Source: Streptomyces sp. BK208
GTDB taxonomy: Bacteria > Actinomycetota > Actinomycetes > Streptomycetales > Streptomycetaceae
DNA: 64,000 nt
NCBI RefSeq assembly: GCF_004364245.1
Contig: NZ_SOAV01000014.1
Coordinates: forward strand, 186,001 to 250,000
Reading direction: 5' to 3'
Below, piece after piece: positions 46,195 to 54,997 of the stretch. The translations under genes and the position numbers were made by a program. A model generated the notes under the pieces. That model had not been told where the DNA came from, ran no database searches, and saw only the letters and a list, made by a program, of their open reading frames with translations. Positions within the stretch are counted from its first letter, which is position 1, and each line of letters starts with the position of its first letter.

Positions 46195-46257
46195 TTTCTC
46201 GCGTGTGGTGCGTACGCAGATCGCCGTTGCGTCAGGGTCGGGGGTGGTGCGGGCCGC

Positions 46258-46641
46258 TCAGCGCTGGAGCGGGATGGTGTGCTGGGTCCGAGGTCCGGCT
46301 GCGGTGTCGTCGCACGGGAGGCCGGTGGTGGTGGCGGTGGCGGCTGCCGCCGCCGCGGAGGCGTCGGCGAGCGGGTGGTGGCGGCAACTGGGTGCCGCGC
46401 CGTGGGCCTCGGCGCGGATGCGCTGTTTCATCGTGGGGGGCAGGGAGCCGGTTCGGGTCCGGGCCCTGGGGGCCGCGGCCGCGGGTGCCGCCTGGGGGGA
46501 GGCGCTCTCGGTGTTGCTGTGCGTTCCGGTCTGCGGTACGGCGGCGGCGGCCGTCGTCGTGATGAATCCGAGCGCCGTGCACAGCGCGAGGAAGGCGGTG
46601 ACGACGCTGGTCCACAGCGTCAGGACCTTGTTCCGGGCCAT
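46258..46641 (-). CDS. Small exported protein, DUF6344-like
   Basis: A 127-residue protein with a signal-like hydrophobic N-terminus (KVLTLWTSVVTAFLALCTALGFITTTAAAA, residues 5-34) and an Ala/Pro/Thr-rich remainder with few features; two cysteines. The N-terminus resembles the Streptomyces DUF6344 family as I remember it. The function is unknown. GAGGGG lies a few bases before the ATG. The 338-base gap to the next gene (46642-46979) has a -10-like TATAGT at 46929-46934 with no good -35. Confidence 0.7.
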   Translation of the reverse strand: MARNKVLTLWTSVVTAFLALCTALGFITTTAAAAVPQTGTHSNTESASPQAAPAAAAPRARTRTGSLPPTMKQRIRAEAHGAAPSCRHHPLADASAAAAAATATTTGLPCDDTAAGPRTQHTIPLQR

Positions 46642-46979
46642 GGCCCCTCACTTTCGGGTTGGGCGATTTGCGTACTTTCCTCATGATGTGTATGCGGATC
46701 GCGAAGTGGTGGACCTGGGCCCGTGGCGCGTCGATGTTCAGATGAACACCACCCGAATAGCCGCAAGGGGGTGGAAAGGCTGCCCAGACGGGAGAGAGGC
46801 GGGCAAAAGTCACCGCACGTGAGGGTGTGATCACCCTCCGATCAGAATGGTCTCGTCCGCTTCTAGAGGGTTCCGGCGACGGGCAGTTGACCACCGACGC
46901 AGGTCACCGATCGGTATCGGCCGGTGTGTATAGTCGGGCGCCAGAGGTCCCCTACGTCAAGGAAAGACGAGGTCGCGCG

Positions 46980-47108
46980 GTGAAGAAGCTTCTCCTGGTC
47001 GCACTGGCCGCCATCGGCGGGCTCCTCGTGTACCGCCAGATCCAGGCGGATCGCGCCGAGCAGGATCTGTGGACGGAGGCGACTGACTCCGTGCCCACGG
47101 GTTCGTGA
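46980..47108 (+). CDS. DLW-39-family small protein
   Basis: A 42-residue protein that starts with one membrane segment (KKLLLVALAAIGGLLVYRQIQ) and then has the diagnostic RAEQDLWTEATD. DLW-39 proteins are conserved in actinobacteria, typically close to gyrA and tRNA-Ile; their role is unknown. GTG start with AAGGAAAG about 13 bases upstream. Here it is about 6.7 kb from tRNA-Ile. Confidence 0.9.
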   Translation: MKKLLLVALAAIGGLLVYRQIQADRAEQDLWTEATDSVPTGS

Positions 47109-47135
47109 GTACGACCGACATCCGGTCCTGAGCAG

Positions 47136-47165
47136 ACCCCGGCCGTCAAACGGTCGGGGTTTTGT
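47136..47165 (+). terminator. Intrinsic terminator after DLW-39
   Basis: An 11-bp stem with one G-T pair (47136-47146 with 47150-47160), loop CAA, followed by TTTTGTGTT. Confidence 0.85.
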
Positions 47166-47256
47166 GTTGCCCAGAGAGGGCAGGTCCGCTCGGGGCGGGT
47201 GGCGACGGACGAGGCGACTGAGCGACTGAGCCGGTGGACGCGAGGGGTGGCGGGTC

Positions 47257-48675
47257 ATGGGACGGTGGTGTACGGCTCGACGGCGCGCCGGAACGAGGCG
47301 GGCGCGGCCGCGGGTGCTCGCCCGGATGACCCTGCTGGGCGCCGTACTGGTCACGACCGCCGCGCTCCCGGCCGCGCTGCTGCCCGGCCCCACGGCGATC
47401 GCCGCCGGTGCGGCCGGCCCGGCGCAGGCGGCCGGTGCGGTCGGCGCCGCCGGTGCCGCCGGTGCGGTGGGAGCGGCCGGCGCGGCCGACGGGTACGCCT
47501 TCGCCGACGACGCCGTGCGCATCGCCGGCGCGAGTGCCACCGCGGGTGCCGAAACGCTGACGGCGGGGTCCACGTACCGCAGCTCGCTGCCGAGGAACGG
47601 CACCCGTTACTACCGCCTCGAACTCGATGCCGCCTCCGACGCCTACGTCTCCGTGACCGCCGTGCCCCGGACCGACGGTGACGTCACCGCCGTGGACGGC
47701 GTCCGGGTCTCCGTGCGGGACGCCGAGGGCGGCTCCTGCTCCGTGCGCAGCGCCACCTTCGGCGCCGCGCACAGCCCCCGCCCGGTCACCGCCTGGGGCA
47801 CCCGCGAGATCGACCCCGCCTCCCGCCGGTGCCAGGAGTCCGGCACCTATTACGTCGGGGTCGAGCGGACCAGGCCCCAGGACTCCCCGCCGGACGACTG
47901 GGACCTGGAACTCGGTGTCGCGAGCGAACCCCGCCCGCGCCGGACCGGCGTGACCGAACCACCCGGGTCCTGGGACTCCGCCTCGCCGCAACCCCCGGCC
48001 GGTGAGCCGGAGCGCCGGCCGGGCGGCAACGGGTTCGCCCACGCCGCCCTCGTCGGGCAGGGGGCCTGGCGCGACGACATACGGCCCGGGGAGACCCTCT
48101 ATTACAAGGTGCCGGTCGACTGGGGCCGCCAGGTGTACGCCACCGCCGAACTCGCCGGTTCCGCGGGAGCCTCCGGCTACGCCACCGCCGCCCTGCGGCT
48201 GGCCCTGCACAACCCCGTGCGCGCCGAGGTCGACGACGCCGCCAAGAGCTACACCGGCCGCGCGACCACCGTCGGCCTCGCCCCCCTGCCGCCCGTGGCG
48301 TACGCCAACCGGTACGCGAGTGAGGCGCAGACCGGCGCGCTGCGGTTCGCCGGTGACTACTACGTGGTCGTCCACCTCGCCGCACAGGTGGCCGACGCCT
48401 TCGGCCGGGGCCCGTTCGGACTGACGCTGCGCCTGCGGGTCGGGGGAACGGCGGAGACCGGTCCCGACTACGCGGGGGAGTCCCGGCCGAAGGGGCTCTT
48501 CGATGTCTCCGCACAGGACCGGATCGCCGCACCCGGCGGTGGAGCCACGGGAGCCGACGCCGCCTCGGAGGACGACGTCGCCATGAAGGCGGTGGCCGTC
48601 GGCGGCATCGGAACCGGCAGCCTGCTCCTCCTCGGGCTGGCGGTGTGGACGGCGGCGGCCCGGCGCAGAACCTAG
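47257..48675 (+). CDS. Large exported, C-terminally membrane-anchored protein of unknown function
   Basis: A 472-residue protein. A basic N-terminus and hydrophobic segment (about residues 22-45) form a signal peptide, followed by a Gly/Ala repeat stretch (GAAGAAGAVGAAGAA, about 55-75). The extracytoplasmic part (about 80-430) looks mostly beta-rich and has two similar segments (RNGTRYYRLELD... and RPGETLYYKVPVD...), as in a duplicated jelly-roll-type domain. One membrane segment (about 445-465) and an Arg-rich end follow. GAGGGG precedes the ATG by nine bases. It converges on the kinase gene with only 13 bases between, suggesting a functional pair, but that is inference. Confidence 0.8.
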   Translation: MGRWCTARRRAGTRRARPRVLARMTLLGAVLVTTAALPAALLPGPTAIAAGAAGPAQAAGAVGAAGAAGAVGAAGAADGYAFADDAVRIAGASATAGAETLTAGSTYRSSLPRNGTRYYRLELDAASDAYVSVTAVPRTDGDVTAVDGVRVSVRDAEGGSCSVRSATFGAAHSPRPVTAWGTREIDPASRRCQESGTYYVGVERTRPQDSPPDDWDLELGVASEPRPRRTGVTEPPGSWDSASPQPPAGEPERRPGGNGFAHAALVGQGAWRDDIRPGETLYYKVPVDWGRQVYATAELAGSAGASGYATAALRLALHNPVRAEVDDAAKSYTGRATTVGLAPLPPVAYANRYASEAQTGALRFAGDYYVVVHLAAQVADAFGRGPFGLTLRLRVGGTAETGPDYAGESRPKGLFDVSAQDRIAAPGGGATGADAASEDDVAMKAVAVGGIGTGSLLLLGLAVWTAAARRRT

Positions 48676-48688
48676 ACCGCCTCCCGCG

Positions 48689-50272
48689 TCAGATACGGCT
48701 CAGCGCCCAGAAACCGACGGCGTAGCAGGCCAGCGCGAGCATCAGCAGCGGCAACACCACCTTCGCCGGGGGGCCGGGCCGACGCCGCCGTCGAGCCCCG
48801 CGGTGCTGAGCGTGCGGCGCCGACCGCGGGTTCCGTGCGGTGTACGGGGCGGTGGCGACGTCGGCGTACTGCGGCGCGTGCGGGGTCCGCCCCGGCGCCC
48901 GGAGCTCCGGTCCGGCTGTGAACGCGGGGAAAGGCGCGGACGGTTGGGCCGCCGCATCGCCCACCGAAGGCGAGGGCGAGCGCGTGGCCGGGGACGGTGT
49001 GACGGTCGGCTGCGGTGGCGGCAGGCGGAAACTCCCGGTGTCCGACGACGAGACGGGGGCGGAAGGCGTCCAGTCCCGGGCGGGAGGCATGCCGGTCGGC
49101 GTCGGCGGCGGCAGGGGGGACGGGGTGCCGTCCGGGGGCGCAGACGGCCCCGACGGGATCGGAGACGTGCCGGACGGGATCGGAGACGTGCCGGACGGGA
49201 TCGGAGACGTGCCGGACGGGATCGGAGACGTGCCGGACGGGATCGGAGACGTGCCGGACGGAGACGTGGACGGCCGGGGAGGCGCGGGCGGTGCGGTGTG
49301 CGGGGACGGCCGGGGAGGCGTGTGCGGGGACGGGCCCGGGGCCGTCGGCTGCCGTGGGTCGGTGGCTGCGTCGTCCAGGCCGGACGCCCTCCTGAGCGGC
49401 CCCTCGGCGTCGAAACCCGCGGGCAGCGGGCCCACTTGGTCGAAGATCTCGATCAGCTCGTCGTCGGGTCCGGGCTCCGGCAGCAGTTCCACCGCCGCGG
49501 CCAGCGCCTTGCGCGCCCCCGTCGCGGTACGGAACCTCGCCACCGGATCCGGCTGCACCAGCGTCGCCACGACCTGCCACAACGGCTCGGGAATCCCCCG
49601 CGGTGCGGGCGGCGTGCCGTACTCGGCGAAATGCTGCACGAGCGCCTTGGCGTCCGGCTTCGCCCCCTCCAGCAGATACAGGGCGACCAGACCCACCGCG
49701 AACAGGTCCGCCGGGAAGTCCGGCTCCGCGCCCATCATCTGCTCCGGCGCGAGGTAACCCGGTGTCCCCACGACCAGGTTGGTCTCCGTCAGCCGGGGCT
49801 CACCCAACCGCATCGCGATGCCGAAGTCGGACAGCCTGAGACGCGGACGGCCCGTCCCCGTCGCTTCGAGGAGCAGGTTGGCGGGCTTGATGTCACGGTG
49901 CACCACACCCTCCCCGTGCACCGCGGCCAGGCCCGCGAGGAGCTGGTCGAGCAGCGTGCACACGAAGTCGGGCGGCAGGGGCCCGTAGTCCCCGACCAGA
50001 TGGACCAGGGAACCGCCCGTGACCAGGTCCATGGTGAACAGGACCTGGTCGTCGTCGGCGGCCCAGCTCGCGGGCGCGAGCACATGGGGATGATCGATGC
50101 GCAGCGCCTGCTCGCGGACGAACCGCAGCAGCGAGTGCGCGTCCCGCTGCTGCAGCACCTTCGCGGCCACATAACGCCTGCGCCGGTGGTCCCAGGCGCG
50201 CCAGACGGCACCCACCCCGCCCCGGCCGATCGGATCGACCAGCTCGTACCGGCCCGCGAAGACCTCACCCAT
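48689..50272 (-). CDS. Transmembrane Ser/Thr protein kinase with repeat linker
   Basis: A 527-residue kinase. Catalytic lysine K38 (VAAKV), HRDIKPAN (125-132) and DFG (149-151) are intact, and APEQMMG marks the activation segment, so it should be active. The kinase domain ends near residue 270. A Pro/Ser/Thr linker contains five perfect tandem copies of a seven-residue unit (SGTSPIP, from a 21-bp DNA repeat). A Lys/Arg-rich patch leads to one membrane segment at the very C-terminus (about 503-523) with almost no outer domain, so it probably senses from the cytoplasm. GGGAGGAG lies about 11 bases before the ATG. An HTH gene lies upstream on the same strand. Confidence 0.93.
   Translation of the reverse strand: MGEVFAGRYELVDPIGRGGVGAVWRAWDHRRRRYVAAKVLQQRDAHSLLRFVREQALRIDHPHVLAPASWAADDDQVLFTMDLVTGGSLVHLVGDYGPLPPDFVCTLLDQLLAGLAAVHGEGVVHRDIKPANLLLEATGTGRPRLRLSDFGIAMRLGEPRLTETNLVVGTPGYLAPEQMMGAEPDFPADLFAVGLVALYLLEGAKPDAKALVQHFAEYGTPPAPRGIPEPLWQVVATLVQPDPVARFRTATGARKALAAAVELLPEPGPDDELIEIFDQVGPLPAGFDAEGPLRRASGLDDAATDPRQPTAPGPSPHTPPRPSPHTAPPAPPRPSTSPSGTSPIPSGTSPIPSGTSPIPSGTSPIPSGTSPIPSGPSAPPDGTPSPLPPPTPTGMPPARDWTPSAPVSSSDTGSFRLPPPQPTVTPSPATRSPSPSVGDAAAQPSAPFPAFTAGPELRAPGRTPHAPQYADVATAPYTARNPRSAPHAQHRGARRRRRPGPPAKVVLPLLMLALACYAVGFWALSRI
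49152..49256. repeat. Five tandem copies of a 21-bp repeat in the kinase linker
   Basis: The unit starts GACGGGATCGGAGACGTGCC (plus strand) and is repeated five times without change (49152-49172, -49193, -49214, -49235, -49256), then a partial copy. It is in frame, seven codons each. Confidence 0.92.
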
Positions 50273-50312
50273 GGCTGTGCGCCGCTCCTCCCCTGGGACC
50301 TGTCGCGCCCTT

Positions 50313-50357
50313 CCCGCGGGTCCGGCCGCCGACCCCCTCGGCGACCGGACCTGCGGG
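50313..50357. terminator. Hairpin after the HTH regulator
   Basis: Arms 50313-50332 and 50338-50357 pair over 20 bases with two non-Watson-Crick positions. It lies between the stop of the HTH gene and the kinase start. Confidence 0.65.
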
Positions 50358-50359
50358 AA

Positions 50360-50908
50360 TCAGTTCTGGTGGGACTGGTAGTGCGCGACCGCGTCCGAGG
50401 TGCGGCCCGCGCCGTACACCCGCAGGAACTCCGCCAGCTCCGGATGCGAGGAGGAGAGGGCGTCCGCCGCGTCGATGATGTCCCCGGCGGCCGCCACCGA
50501 GCGCAGCAGCGACTGGATCTCACGGACCACCCGCTTGACCGTGGGCGCGCCCGAACTGGTCGTGGACGTCGTGGTGTTGTTGAGCACCGAGCCCCCCTGC
50601 GACTTGCGGATCTCGTCCATGCGCTCCGTCGCCTCGGCCGCGCTCGCACTGCCGTCGGCGACCTGCCCCGCCAGGTCCTGCAGCAGCTGCACCCGCTGCA
50701 CCACCGCGGGGTTGCCGATCTTCGCCCGCTGGCCGCTCATCAGCTGCGACAGCATCGGCGCGGACAGCCCGAGGACCCCCGCCAGACGAGCCTGGTTGAG
50801 ACCGAGATCGTCGATAAGCCTGCGGAAGAGCGCCCCCAGCGGCTCCCCGTACCAGTTCCGCTGCAGTTCCCGCGCTCTTGCGGTGGCTTCCTGCTGTGCG
50901 GCGTCCAT
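50360..50908 (-). CDS. Helix-turn-helix transcriptional regulator
   Basis: A 182-residue protein with an XRE-like helix-turn-helix at about residues 36-60 (LGLNQARLAGVLGLSAPMLSQLMSGQ), a helical middle, a Thr/Ser-rich linker (TTTSTTSS) and a C-terminal helical region. I do not know its targets. The gene lies directly upstream of the kinase on the same strand, separated by a hairpin, and may be part of the same signalling unit. GGGGAG lies six bases before the ATG. Confidence 0.85.
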   Translation of the reverse strand: MDAAQQEATARARELQRNWYGEPLGALFRRLIDDLGLNQARLAGVLGLSAPMLSQLMSGQRAKIGNPAVVQRVQLLQDLAGQVADGSASAAEATERMDEIRKSQGGSVLNNTTTSTTSSGAPTVKRVVREIQSLLRSVAAAGDIIDAADALSSSHPELAEFLRVYGAGRTSDAVAHYQSHQN

Positions 50909-51087
50909 TGCGTCTCCCCATCGCTTCCCCGAAACCGCAGTTCGCTCCAGCGAACCACGCCGAGCATCTTACGGAGCGTGGTCGTTCCCCGGGAGCCCCA
51001 ATCATTTGTGAGATACGGGGGGCGACCCGGTACTCTTGTCTGCGGCGACCGACGGTCCGCGGGTTCAGGACCGGCGACGCCTCCCGA

Positions 51088-51160
51088 GGGGCCTTAGCTC
51101 AGTTGGTAGAGCGCTGTCTTTGCATGGCAGATGTCAGGGGTTCGACTCCCCTAGGCTCCA
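51088..51160 (+). tRNA. tRNA-Ala (anticodon TGC)
   Basis: A cloverleaf with acceptor GGGGCCT pairing with AGGCTCC, D-arm GCTCAGTTGGTAGAGC, anticodon TGC at 51121-51123, T-arm GGGGTTCGACTCCCC and discriminator A; CCA is not encoded. The 51161-51565 stretch after it holds no gene that I can support. Confidence 0.96.
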
Positions 51161-51565
51161 CCGTGAAGAGCGCCTTCGACCCGCGGAAACGTGCGTCGGA
51201 GGCGCTCTGTGCGCTTCAAGGCCGACCAGGCGGACCGCACGGCCCCGCCATCCGGTCCCGGTGGGCGGAGACGTTCCTCACCGTCGTCGCCCTCACCCCG
51301 CTCCCGGCGCGGCGCGTTTCGGCCGGGCGATCATCAACAACCGGACGGAAAAGGCCAGTTGACCACGGGAAACGAGGTTTCGGCGGTCGCGGCGTCGCCG
51401 GGGCGGGTCCGTGGAAGAGCCCCTCTCGGCGCCCGGGCGGAGCTGTCTGCTCTTGATATCGTCACCCCACAGGGCATCAGCGCCACAGCCCCGCGGGGCG
51501 GTGCCACGTGGCTCATCGCCGTCGGAGCCGTCCGTTCGCTGCCGACGAGGTGGAAGGGGTAGACC

Positions 51566-52342
51566 ATGCGGGCGAAGGTACGGGCCGCTCTCGACGCGCT
51601 CTATATGAAGCGACTGGTCAGAGAGCTGGAAGGACGCCCACGCCCCCAGCACATCGGCATCATGCTCGACGGCAACCGCCGGTGGGCCAAGATGTCGGGC
51701 ATAGACGACCCCCGCGAGGGCTACCGGGCCGGCGGCGCCAAGGTGCTGGACTTCCTGCGCTGGTGCGATTCGGCACAGATCGAGCACGTCACCCTGTTCA
51801 TGCTCTCCGACGACAACCTCCACCGGCCCGAGGAGCAGCTGAACCCCCTCATCGACATCATCGCCGAGGTCGTCGAGCAGTTGGCCGCACCGGGCAATCC
51901 CTGGCCCGTCGAGGCTGTCGGCGCCCTGGACCTGCTGCCCGCGGAATCCGCGAGCCGCCTCAAGACCGCCACCGCCTCCACCCAGGACCGCAAGGGCGGC
52001 ACCAAGGTCGACGTCGCCGTGGGCTACGGCGGCAGGCGCGAGATCGTCGACGCCGTCCGGTCCGCCCTGACCGAGCACAGCTCACAGGGCGGGGACATCG
52101 ACGAGTTCATCGAGACCTTCACCATGGAGCACATCTCCAAGCACCTGTACTCCAAGACGCGGTCCGAGTCCGACCTCATCATCCGCACCTCCGGCGAGCA
52201 GCGGCTCTCCGGATTCCTGCTCTGGCAGTCCGCCTACGCCGAGGTCCACTTCTGTGAGACCTACTGGCCGGACTTCCGTGAGATCGACTTCCTCCGCGCC
52301 CTGCGCTCCTACTCGCTGCGCGAACGCCGCTACGGCCGCTGA
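51566..52342 (+). CDS. uppS: Isoprenyl transferase (cis-prenyltransferase, UppS family)
   Basis: A 258-residue enzyme that condenses isopentenyl diphosphate units into long cis-polyprenyl diphosphates, carriers for cell-wall precursors. The catalytic motif MLDGNRRWAK is at residues 33-42, with later SDLIIRTSGEQRLSGFLLWQSAYAE and the C-terminal FREIDF. Streptomyces usually have more than one such gene; this is the one near oriC, so it may make a different chain length. GAAGGGG lies about seven bases before the ATG. A parS site and a strong hairpin follow. Confidence 0.94.
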   Translation: MRAKVRAALDALYMKRLVRELEGRPRPQHIGIMLDGNRRWAKMSGIDDPREGYRAGGAKVLDFLRWCDSAQIEHVTLFMLSDDNLHRPEEQLNPLIDIIAEVVEQLAAPGNPWPVEAVGALDLLPAESASRLKTATASTQDRKGGTKVDVAVGYGGRREIVDAVRSALTEHSSQGGDIDEFIETFTMEHISKHLYSKTRSESDLIIRTSGEQRLSGFLLWQSAYAEVHFCETYWPDFREIDFLRALRSYSLRERRYGR

Positions 52343-52347
52343 GCGCC

Positions 52348-52361
52348 GTTTCACGTGAAAC
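52348..52361. promoter_or_regulatory. parS site
   Basis: Perfect GTTTCACGTGAAAC five bases after the uppS stop codon and directly before the terminator hairpin (52363-52405). Confidence 0.93.
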
Positions 52362-52362
52362 G

Positions 52363-52405
52363 TCGCTGTGGGGCGGGAGACTCCAGGTCTCCCGCCCCAC
52401 AGCGA
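52363..52405. terminator. Bidirectional terminator between uppS and the DUF5324 gene
   Basis: A perfect 19-bp stem (52363-52381 with 52387-52405) and the loop TCCAG between convergent genes, beginning two bases after a parS site. Confidence 0.85.
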
Positions 52406-52444
52406 TCATCAGGCAGACAGTCGACGCCGTACGGGCGCTGAGGA

Positions 52445-53146
52445 TCAGCGGGGCTCGTCGCCCTCCGCCGCCTCCTCCTGTGCCTGCTTCGCCTGCACCT
52501 CAGGATCGAGGACGGCCTCGCCGGTGCCGTCCACCGACGTCAGCGGGCTCGGCTCGGGGACCTCGGTCGCCTCCGGCGGCTCCACCAGCCACTCCGGGTT
52601 GGCCTGCTTGTCCCACCACTTCCATGCGGCGAAGGCGCCGCCGGCGAGGACACCCGCCACCGCGAGCACCTTGGCGACACGGCCGGCCCTGGCCCGTCGC
52701 TGGTGCTTGCGCGTCAGCTTCTGGATCTCCTTGGCCGTGACCTGACCGCGCAGCGCCGCCAGCGCGGCGAGACCCCGCGCGGTGGCCTCGTCCCGCACGG
52801 GGCCGGCCGCGGCCACCGCCTGCTCGATCTTCGGACGTGAGTAGTCGGCCGCCTGCCGAGCGGCCAGACGCGTACGGACGGCGGCCTCCTGGGCGGCCGC
52901 GTCCATCTTCGGCGGCACATGCGTACGGGCCTGCTCCAGCCGCGGCGCCACATGCGCGCCGTACTGGAGACGGGCCTGATCTGCGGCCTGCGACACCTTG
53001 GGCGCCAGCCGTACGCGCGCCTCCTGTGCATAGTGGGCGGCCCTGTCCTTGGCCGTGTCGGCGTAGGGCGCCACCACTTCCGCGGCGTGCAGCACGCTGT
53101 CCTTCGCCGAACCGGTCGCGGCGCGCACGCTGTCGATGCGGGTCAC
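52445..53146 (-). CDS. DUF5324-family membrane-associated protein
   Basis: A 233-residue protein with a long Ala/Arg/Gln-rich amphipathic helical region (1-150), resembling apolipoprotein- or coiled-coil-like repeats (AADQARLQYGAHVAP, AAAQEAAVRTRL), one membrane segment (about 161-178) and an acidic tail. I place it in the actinobacterial DUF5324 family; function unknown. AGGAGGAGG precedes the GTG by about six bases. The 319-base gap to the divergent cyclophilin gene (53147-53465) shows no promoter or motif that I trust. Confidence 0.82.
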   Translation of the reverse strand: MTRIDSVRAATGSAKDSVLHAAEVVAPYADTAKDRAAHYAQEARVRLAPKVSQAADQARLQYGAHVAPRLEQARTHVPPKMDAAAQEAAVRTRLAARQAADYSRPKIEQAVAAAGPVRDEATARGLAALAALRGQVTAKEIQKLTRKHQRRARAGRVAKVLAVAGVLAGGAFAAWKWWDKQANPEWLVEPPEATEVPEPSPLTSVDGTGEAVLDPEVQAKQAQEEAAEGDEPR

Positions 53147-53465
53147 GGGTTCCTCCTCCTCGGTGGCGTACGGTAATTCGACTTTCCACCCTTTTACGGA
53201 TCATGCCTGGGGACGCACCGCCAGGCATGTGAGAGAGGGCATCCGGGTCACGGGTGGTGCCGCCGAGCCCTCCGGGACAACTGGTGATGAAGTTGCGAAC
53301 AAGAGCCGATCAACGTCAATAGGGGATGAATACCGGGCAACACGAGCCTGCCCACGACCATGCCACGGATCCGCGTCCCATGCTCGTGACCCAGCGGGAT
53401 GAACGCCGAACGTGCCCCGACCGTGGGAGGATCGGTCCGCATCGCAGGACGAGGGAAGGCGCACC

Positions 53466-53999
53466 GTGGCCGAGCAGCTCTACGCCACTCTGAAGACCAG
53501 CCGAGGCGACATCGAGATCCGGCTGCTGCCGAACCACGCGCCCGCGACGGTCAGGAACTTCGTCGAGCTGGCCCGCGGTGAACGGGAGTGGACCCACCCG
53601 GTCACCGGTGAGAAGACCACGGCCAGGCTCTACGACGGCACCGTCTTCCACCGGGTGCTCAGCGGCTTCATGATCCAGGGCGGCGACCCGCTGGGGAACG
53701 GCACCGGAGACCCCGGCTACCAGTTCCCGGACGAGTTCCACCCCGACCTCGCCTTCGACCGGCCCTACCTGCTGGCCATGGCCAACGCCGGTCCCGGTAC
53801 CAACGGCTCGCAGTTCTTCATCACCGTCTCCCCGACGACCTGGCTGAACCGCAAGCACACGATCTTCGGCGAAGTGACCGACACGGCCAGTCAGAAGGTC
53901 GTCGACACCATCGCCGCCACCAGGACCAACCCCCGCACCGAGCGCCCCGTCGACGACATCGTCGTCGAGACGGTCGTCGTCGAGACCCGCGGCGCCTGA
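53466..53999 (+). CDS. Peptidyl-prolyl cis-trans isomerase, cyclophilin type
   Basis: A 177-residue cyclophilin that speeds proline isomerisation during folding, probably in the cytoplasm since no signal is seen. Catalytic arginine in FHRVLSGFMIQGGDP, then MANAGPGTNGSQFFITVSPTTWLNRKHTIFGEV, the core family block. GTG at 53466 with GGGAAGG seven bases upstream; a longer in-frame ATG at 53412 is not supported. Confidence 0.95.
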   Translation: MAEQLYATLKTSRGDIEIRLLPNHAPATVRNFVELARGEREWTHPVTGEKTTARLYDGTVFHRVLSGFMIQGGDPLGNGTGDPGYQFPDEFHPDLAFDRPYLLAMANAGPGTNGSQFFITVSPTTWLNRKHTIFGEVTDTASQKVVDTIAATRTNPRTERPVDDIVVETVVVETRGA

Positions 54000-54102
54000 C
54001 GTCCCGCACACCGGGCAGGAACCAAACGTCCCGCCCATCCGTAGAGCAGGGCGGGACGGTGCATCCGCACACACCGCCCGCAGGGACGACCGAGGGGATG
54101 CC

Positions 54103-54990
54103 ATGGACCACGCGGCCGGCCGACCGGATGCCCAGAGCCCGCCCGGTTGCTACCGCCATCCCGGCCGCGAGACCGGCATCCGCTGCACCCGCTGCGAGCG
54201 CCCCATCTGCACGGACTGCATGGTCAACGCGTCCGTCGGCTTCCACTGCCCCGACTGCGCCGCGGGCCGCACCGGCGGCAGCGGCCCGCCCCCGGCCGCC
54301 TCCAGGCCCCGCACCCTCGCGGGCGGCACGGTCGCCGCCGACCCCCACCTGCTCACCAAGGTCCTGATCGGGATCAACGTGGCGGTGTTCATCGCCGTCC
54401 AGGCGCTGGGGGACTCCTTCCTCGCCGACATGGTGCTCATCGGCCGCTGGCCCCCGGCCCCCTTCGTCCCTACGGAGGGCGTCGCGGAGGGCGAGTGGTA
54501 CCGCCTGGTGACCTCGATGTTCACGCACGAGGAGATCTGGCACATCGGCTTCAACATGATCACCCTCTGGTTCCTCGGTGCCCCCTTGGAAGAAGCCCTC
54601 GGCAGAGCCCGCTACCTCACGCTCTACCTCGTCTCGGGTCTGGCCGGCAGCGTCTTCGCCTATCTGCTCGCCTCACCCACCACGGCCACCCTCGGAGCCT
54701 CCGGCGCGATCTTCGGTCTCTTCGGCGCCACCGCCGCCCTCGCGCGCCGGCGCAACGCCGACATGCGGCCGGTCGTCGTCCTGCTGGCGATCAGTCTGAT
54801 CTTCACCTTCACCCAGGGGAACGTCTCCTGGCAGGCGCACCTCGGCGGCCTCGCCGCGGGCGTCGTGACCGGCTTCGCCATGCTCCACGCCCCGCGTGAG
54901 CGGCGCACGCTCGTGCAGTACGGCACCAGCGCGCTGGTCGTGCTGGTCGTCGTCGGGCTGGCCCTGTTGAGGACCGCGCAGCTCACCTGA
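54103..54990 (+). CDS. Rhomboid-family intramembrane serine protease with N-terminal zinc finger
   Basis: A 295-residue protein. The N-terminus has a B-box-like cysteine/histidine cluster (C-x-x-H, CTRCERPICTDCM, FHCPDC; about residues 16-51). A Pro/Gly linker and six or seven membrane segments follow. The catalytic serine lies in GASGAIFG (near 199) and the histidine in WQAHLGG (near 245), and the HIGFNM motif is present. Rhomboids cut membrane proteins within the bilayer; the target is unknown. GAGGGG lies about eight bases before the ATG. Confidence 0.92.
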   Translation: MDHAAGRPDAQSPPGCYRHPGRETGIRCTRCERPICTDCMVNASVGFHCPDCAAGRTGGSGPPPAASRPRTLAGGTVAADPHLLTKVLIGINVAVFIAVQALGDSFLADMVLIGRWPPAPFVPTEGVAEGEWYRLVTSMFTHEEIWHIGFNMITLWFLGAPLEEALGRARYLTLYLVSGLAGSVFAYLLASPTTATLGASGAIFGLFGATAALARRRNADMRPVVVLLAISLIFTFTQGNVSWQAHLGGLAAGVVTGFAMLHAPRERRTLVQYGTSALVVLVVVGLALLRTAQLT

Positions 54991-54997
54991 GCAGCGG

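Noticed and set aside
49152..49256. Tandem 21-bp repeats that could suggest a CRISPR array
   Set aside because: The copies are directly adjacent with no spacers, are in frame in a kinase gene, and no cas gene is present. No CRISPR array was seen anywhere in the window.
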